64,000 nucleotides of DNA from assembly GCF_000611675.1 (NCBI RefSeq), contig NZ_JATV01000008.1:186001-250000 (forward strand), read 5' to 3'. Source of the stretch: Flavobacterium succinicans LMG 10402. GTDB lineage: Bacteria; Bacteroidota; Bacteroidia; Flavobacteriales; Flavobacteriaceae. The notes beneath the pieces were generated by a model, which was not told where the DNA came from, searched no databases, and saw nothing but the letters and a program-made list of their open reading frames with translations. Positions 60,424 to 64,000 of the stretch are shown one piece after another (position 1 is the stretch's first letter; each line of letters begins with the position of its first letter). Both the position numbers and the translations under genes were made by a program.

Positions 60424-61149
60424 ATGACTATTAAGAAACACATTCCCAATATCATTACATTATTGAATTTATTCTGTGGGTGTATCGCCTTGACTTTTGT
60501 AGTACAGCAAGAAGCTGAAATGGCTTTTTATTTTGTGTGTTTGGGGATATTTCTAGATTTTTTTGATGGTTTTTTTGCGCGACTTTTTAAAGTCTCCAGT
60601 CCTTTGGGTTTACAATTGGATTCATTGGCCGATATGGTTACCAGTGGTGTAGTGCCTGGATTAACTTTATTCTATATGATGCTCAACGCTTTCGGTTTGC
60701 AGCTGAGTGATCCTTTTACTGTGGAGTATGCCTTAGCCTTTTTAGGTTTTTTGGTCACTTTGGGCTCCTGCTACCGATTGGCTAATTTTAATATTGATAC
60801 CCGACAAACGGACTCTTTTATTGGTTTGCCGACGCCTGCTAACGCTTTGTTTATTTTGAGTCTGCCAATGGTTATTCAACATGTTGATTCGTTTATGCTG
60901 TTTGAAATTCTATCCAATTATTGGGTACTATTGGCCATAGCTATAGGAAGTGCTTATATTTTGAATGCCGAAATTCCTTTGTTTTCTTTGAAAGTTAAAA
61001 AAATGTCGTTCAAAGAAAATAAATTGACTTTTTTCTTTCTTGCCGTTTCTCTTTTATTGTTGGTTGGCCTTCAATTTTTAGGTCTCCCTTTAGTGATTCT
61101 TTTCTATGTGTTGCTTTCAATTGTAACTAATAAATGGCAGAAGCCATAG
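60424..61149 (+). CDS. pssA: CDP-diacylglycerol--serine O-phosphatidyltransferase
   Basis: Makes phosphatidylserine, the precursor of phosphatidylethanolamine, in the inner membrane. A 241-residue protein with seven to eight helices. The CDP-alcohol phosphatidyltransferase motif is complete: Asp48-Gly49-x2-Ala52-Arg53-x8-Gly62-x3-Asp66-x3-Asp70 (within FFDGFFARLF and LGLQLDSLADM). IPNIITLLNLFCGC at the start is typical of PssA. The GH25 gene begins 11 bp downstream and is probably cotranscribed. Confidence 0.92.
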   Translation: MTIKKHIPNIITLLNLFCGCIALTFVVQQEAEMAFYFVCLGIFLDFFDGFFARLFKVSSPLGLQLDSLADMVTSGVVPGLTLFYMMLNAFGLQLSDPFTVEYALAFLGFLVTLGSCYRLANFNIDTRQTDSFIGLPTPANALFILSLPMVIQHVDSFMLFEILSNYWVLLAIAIGSAYILNAEIPLFSLKVKKMSFKENKLTFFFLAVSLLLLVGLQFLGLPLVILFYVLLSIVTNKWQKP

Positions 61150-61159
61150 CTTGTTGCGC

Positions 61160-62002
61160 ATGAGAAAAACTACGAAAAGATATACCAAACGCTCTTCCAG
61201 TAAAAAAGTAAATAATGGAATGGTTTTGCTTAAAAAAGGCTTGTGGGCTGGAGTCCTTCTCCTTTTTTTGGTTTTGATAGGGTATCATTATCGCACGGCT
61301 TTTGCTTATTATTTGGGTTTTAAATCAGATAAGATAAGTAAAACCGATGTTTTTTCGGAAGCCAGAAATTTGCGAGTACTCGAAAAACATGAGGGCAAAA
61401 CCGTTGGAATAGATGTTTCTGAATATCAAGGAAAAATCAGTTGGTCTTATGTCGATACGATTGAGAATCAATACCCTTTGCATTTTGTTTTTATCCGGGC
61501 TACTGCGGGCAATAATGCTGTAGATCGTCAATTTAAGCGCAATTGGGAAGGCGCTAAAAAGAACAAAATGATTCGTGGTGCTTATCATTATTATCGTCCT
61601 AATGAGAATTCCCTAGAGCAGGCAGCGTTGTTCATCAAGACCGTTCATTTACAAACGGGAGATTTACCTCCTGTATTGGATATTGAAAAGTTACCCAAAA
61701 ATCAATCCATGTCCAACCTCAAAAAAGGATTGCGAAGATGGCTGCAAGCTATCGAAAATCATTATAAAGTGAAACCTATTATTTACACGGGGGAAAAATA
61801 TTATGATGATTTTTTGAAAGAAGAATTCAGTGATTACCTCTTCTGGATTGCCAATTATAATTTTTATCGAGAAGAAATTCAAAACGATTGGCTTTTTTGG
61901 CAATTTACCGAAAAAGCAGCAGTTCCTGGCATAAAAGGAAATGTCGATGTGAATATTTACAACGGTGATTTGCAACAATTGCAATTTATTACCGTTGAGT
62001 AG
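61160..62002 (+). CDS. GH25 family lysozyme (muramidase), membrane anchored
   Basis: 280 residues from ATG 61160. A basic N-terminal tail (1-26) precedes one membrane helix (about 27-43). The GH25 barrel starts TVGIDVSEYQGKISWSYVD (81-99) with Asp85; FVFIRATAG (109-117), RGAYHYYRP (139-147), PPVLDIEKL (170-178; Asp174, Glu176) and LFWQFTE follow. It cleaves the MurNAc-GlcNAc bond of peptidoglycan and is probably held on the periplasmic side for wall remodelling. All catalytic acids are present. Confidence 0.9.
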   Translation: MRKTTKRYTKRSSSKKVNNGMVLLKKGLWAGVLLLFLVLIGYHYRTAFAYYLGFKSDKISKTDVFSEARNLRVLEKHEGKTVGIDVSEYQGKISWSYVDTIENQYPLHFVFIRATAGNNAVDRQFKRNWEGAKKNKMIRGAYHYYRPNENSLEQAALFIKTVHLQTGDLPPVLDIEKLPKNQSMSNLKKGLRRWLQAIENHYKVKPIIYTGEKYYDDFLKEEFSDYLFWIANYNFYREEIQNDWLFWQFTEKAAVPGIKGNVDVNIYNGDLQQLQFITVE

Positions 62003-62043
62003 ATTGGAGAAGGAGGTGGGTGTGTTAAGGACTCATTTTAGTA

Positions 62044-62115
62044 GGTTAATCGTTTAATTGTATAATTGTTTAATCGTTTGATTGTATAATTGGTTGATTG
62101 TTTAATCGTTTAATT
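62044..62115 (+). repeat. octanucleotide tandem repeat, GTTTAATY class
   Basis: Nine 8-mers (GTTTAATC, GTTTAATT, GTATAATT, GTTTGATT and variants) in phase. They form most of the structure in the 375-base gap 62003-62377; the rest is AT-rich without a recognised promoter or terminator. Confidence 0.65.
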
Positions 62116-62377
62116 GATTTTGTTTGCTTTTTTTCAAACTTATATGGCCTAATTTCCCTTATATGGTTTCAAAGACTTTCGACTTTAATCAAACACTTTA
62201 ATGACTCCTATGTTTCACTAATTTTTATGTTTAGCGATTAAATATTTTTTATTAAAAAAAATGTAAATATCACCAAATCTGGGTATTGTGGTTTTTGTTT
62301 CCTCTTTTTATTTTTATTTCAAGACTACTTGTTTCTTTTTTAGCAGTAGTTGAAGTCTAACTTAAATAAGGATTCAA

Positions 62378-64000
62378 TTGAAAGTAAAAATTATTTTGCC
62401 TGTTTTTATCGCTTTTTTGTTCAGCTTTTGTCCTGTATTTGGCCAACAAGGAAAAGTTGATCCTACCTTTAACACTTATGACGATGGCCTTTTGGGTGAT
62501 GGTTTCGATGCTACTGTTAGAGCTTTAGCGGTTCAACCTGATGGGAAATTGATTGTTGGTGGAGAATTTCTAAATTTTAATGGTGTGGCAACCCCTTATT
62601 TGTGTCGTTTGTTGCCTGATGGATCCAAAGATGTTGCTTTTGCATTAGGGTCAGGATTTAACAACAAAGTTTATGCTTGTTTGCTTCAGCCCGATGGAAA
62701 AATCCTCGTTGCTGGTTCTTTTACTACTTTTAATGGTGCCGCTGTTGGTCGAATAGTTCGGTTACATTCTGATGGTACTCGGGATACATCATTTATTGCA
62801 ACGCCTGGGGCTACGAATAATATCATTTACGATATCGCCTTACAATCCGATGGTAGTATTTTTTTGGTAGGAAGTTTTACGAGTTTTAATAACAGTAGCG
62901 CTAATAGAATAGTGAAAATTTTGAGTAATGGAGCTGTTGATACTAGCTTTAATGTTGGCTTGGGAGCTTCTGGATTGATTGAAAAAATTGAACTTCAATC
63001 GGATGGTAAGATTATTATTGGTGGAGCTTTTGCTACATTCAACGGAGTAAGTGTGGGTAGAGTAGCCCGATTACATGCTAATGGAAGTTTAGATACTAGT
63101 TTCAGTACTGGAGTTGGTTTTGATAACAATGTGAGTGCCATAGCTTTTCAAGCAGATGGTAAAATTATTTTGGGTGGTTCTTTTACCACTTACAAGAGTA
63201 ATTTAGCGAATCGAGTTTTGCGCTTATATGCTGACGGAACTTTTGATACTTCTTTTGTTTCTGGTTCAGGTTTTAGCTCGGGGGCAGTTGAGACAATTTG
63301 TGTCACTTCGAGTGGAGCGATTATGATGGGAGGTTCTTTTTCTGGTACTTATGATGGAGTAGCGGTCAATAGAGTACAACTTTTTCATCCCGACGGGACA
63401 ATCAATACTGCTTTTGATATAGGTGCAGGACCCGCTTCAGCAAGTGTTTTTGCTTTAGAAAATTTCATGGAGTCCTCTTGGTATGTTGGAGGTTCTTTCT
63501 CCATTTTTGATGATCAAAATCAAGGAAGGTTAGCCAAAATTGATGTTCAAGGTACCTTAGATGTTGGGTATCTCACTTCGGGAGTGGGCTTGAATAGTAG
63601 TGTTTCAAAACTACTTCCGTTATCCGATAAAAGTGTGATTGTTGTTGGGGATTTTACTCAATTTAATAATCAAGAGGCTCCTCGAATCGCTAAACTCAAC
63701 GAGGCAGGCGAAATGGATGTTAGCTTTACTACTTCAGGGCAAGGCGCTAATGCTACCATTCGTAATTTGGCGTTGCAACCTGATAGTAAAGTAATTATTG
63801 TTGGGAATTTTACTTCTTATAACGGGACTTCGGTCAATAGAATCGCTCGTTTATTATCCGATGGTAGTTTAGATACTTCGTTCAATATTGGATCGGGTTG
63901 CAACGGACAGGTGTATGGCGTAGCGGTTCAGTCGGACGGGAAAATAATTTTTGTAGGTAACTTTTCTTCCTATAATGGCATGGCCGCGATAAAAATAACA
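62378..64000 (+). CDS. delta-60 repeat beta-propeller protein, 3-prime truncated by window
   Basis: The frame is open from TTG 62378 (an in-frame TAA precedes at 62363) to the window end, 541 codons. A signal peptide (KVKIILPVFIAFLFSFCPVF) is followed by about ten tandem repeats of roughly 50 residues built on LQPDGKIxVGGxFTxxNG, xxRIxRLxxDGxxDTSF and a variable joint (delta-60/WD-like repeats). Such proteins form extracellular beta-propellers and in Bacteroidota often end in a type IX secretion signal, which would lie outside the window. Not part of the glycan locus. Confidence 0.85.
   Translation, partial: MKVKIILPVFIAFLFSFCPVFGQQGKVDPTFNTYDDGLLGDGFDATVRALAVQPDGKLIVGGEFLNFNGVATPYLCRLLPDGSKDVAFALGSGFNNKVYACLLQPDGKILVAGSFTTFNGAAVGRIVRLHSDGTRDTSFIATPGATNNIIYDIALQSDGSIFLVGSFTSFNNSSANRIVKILSNGAVDTSFNVGLGASGLIEKIELQSDGKIIIGGAFATFNGVSVGRVARLHANGSLDTSFSTGVGFDNNVSAIAFQADGKIILGGSFTTYKSNLANRVLRLYADGTFDTSFVSGSGFSSGAVETICVTSSGAIMMGGSFSGTYDGVAVNRVQLFHPDGTINTAFDIGAGPASASVFALENFMESSWYVGGSFSIFDDQNQGRLAKIDVQGTLDVGYLTSGVGLNSSVSKLLPLSDKSVIVVGDFTQFNNQEAPRIAKLNEAGEMDVSFTTSGQGANATIRNLALQPDSKVIIVGNFTSYNGTSVNRIARLLSDGSLDTSFNIGSGCNGQVYGVAVQSDGKIIFVGNFSSYNGMAAIKIT

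Noticed and set aside
1..64000. tRNA, rRNA or riboswitch genes
   Set aside because: No cloverleaf, conserved rRNA word or known riboswitch core was recognised by eye in the gaps; a covariance-model scan would be needed to exclude them.

Overview
The window is a low-GC chromosomal segment of a Bacteroidota bacterium, most likely Flavobacterium or a close relative. The evidence is the Bacteroidota promoter signature (TTTG or TTG, about 20 bp, then TAnnTTTG), few Shine-Dalgarno sequences, a PorV/PorQ-family outer-membrane protein, a DUF4105/Lnb protein, a delta-60 repeat protein, and Flavobacteria-type intergenic repeats (ACCGCGAAGACGCAAGG, GCCACGAATGCACGAAT, ACTCGAACTGAC). The species cannot be fixed from sequence alone.

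Layout. 1-19.6 kb: nucleotide-sugar and lipid-carrier genes. These are a UDP-L-FucNAc set (fnlA, fnlB, fnlC), a GT4 FucNAc-type transferase, a 4-keto reductase, manC, a WecA/WbpL-like sugar-phosphate transferase, a broken rfbC with intact rfbD and rfbA, and a membrane UDP-GlcNAc 4,6-dehydratase. They are separated by unusually repeat-rich intergenic DNA. 20.5-35.2 kb: the ABC exporter (wzm, wzt), split by about 1.9 kb of toxin-antitoxin debris, then a run of AT-rich glycosyltransferases and methyltransferases. 35.4-45.6 kb: a dead AAA-ATPase, a CMP-sialic-acid set (neuA, neuB, neuC), an acyltransferase, a REP-associated-type transposase among 33-nt palindromes, and an MBOAT/SGNH O-acetylation pair. 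45.7-57.4 kb: more glycosyltransferases, an intact DUF4143 ATPase, an O-antigen polymerase/ligase and a WcaJ/WbaP-type initiating transferase. 57.5-64 kb: ordinary chromosome (DUF4105/Lnb, PorV/PorQ, pssA, GH25 lysozyme and the start of a delta-60 beta-propeller protein).

How it works together (inference). The locus makes a surface glycan, probably O-antigen or capsule. The WbpL-like or the WcaJ-like enzyme loads the first sugar on undecaprenyl phosphate. About eighteen glycosyltransferases extend the chain with FucNAc, mannose-derived, possibly QuiNAc and nonulosonic-acid residues. Methyl and acetyl groups are added and Wzm/Wzt exports the polymer. Two Wzy/WaaL-like proteins and two initiating enzymes suggest more than one glycan.

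The most distinctive feature is genome wear and mobile small elements between the sugar genes. Examples are a GIY-YIG gene bracketed by 52-bp direct repeats that supply its stop codon; a foldback MITE-like element; a transposase among five related 33-nt palindromes; toxin genes decayed beside better preserved antitoxins; a YefM-type TGTACA operator with 12-bp spacing; and two 5-prime gene fossils (wzt, a GT2) lying upstream of intact copies. No tRNA, rRNA or CRISPR array was recognised.
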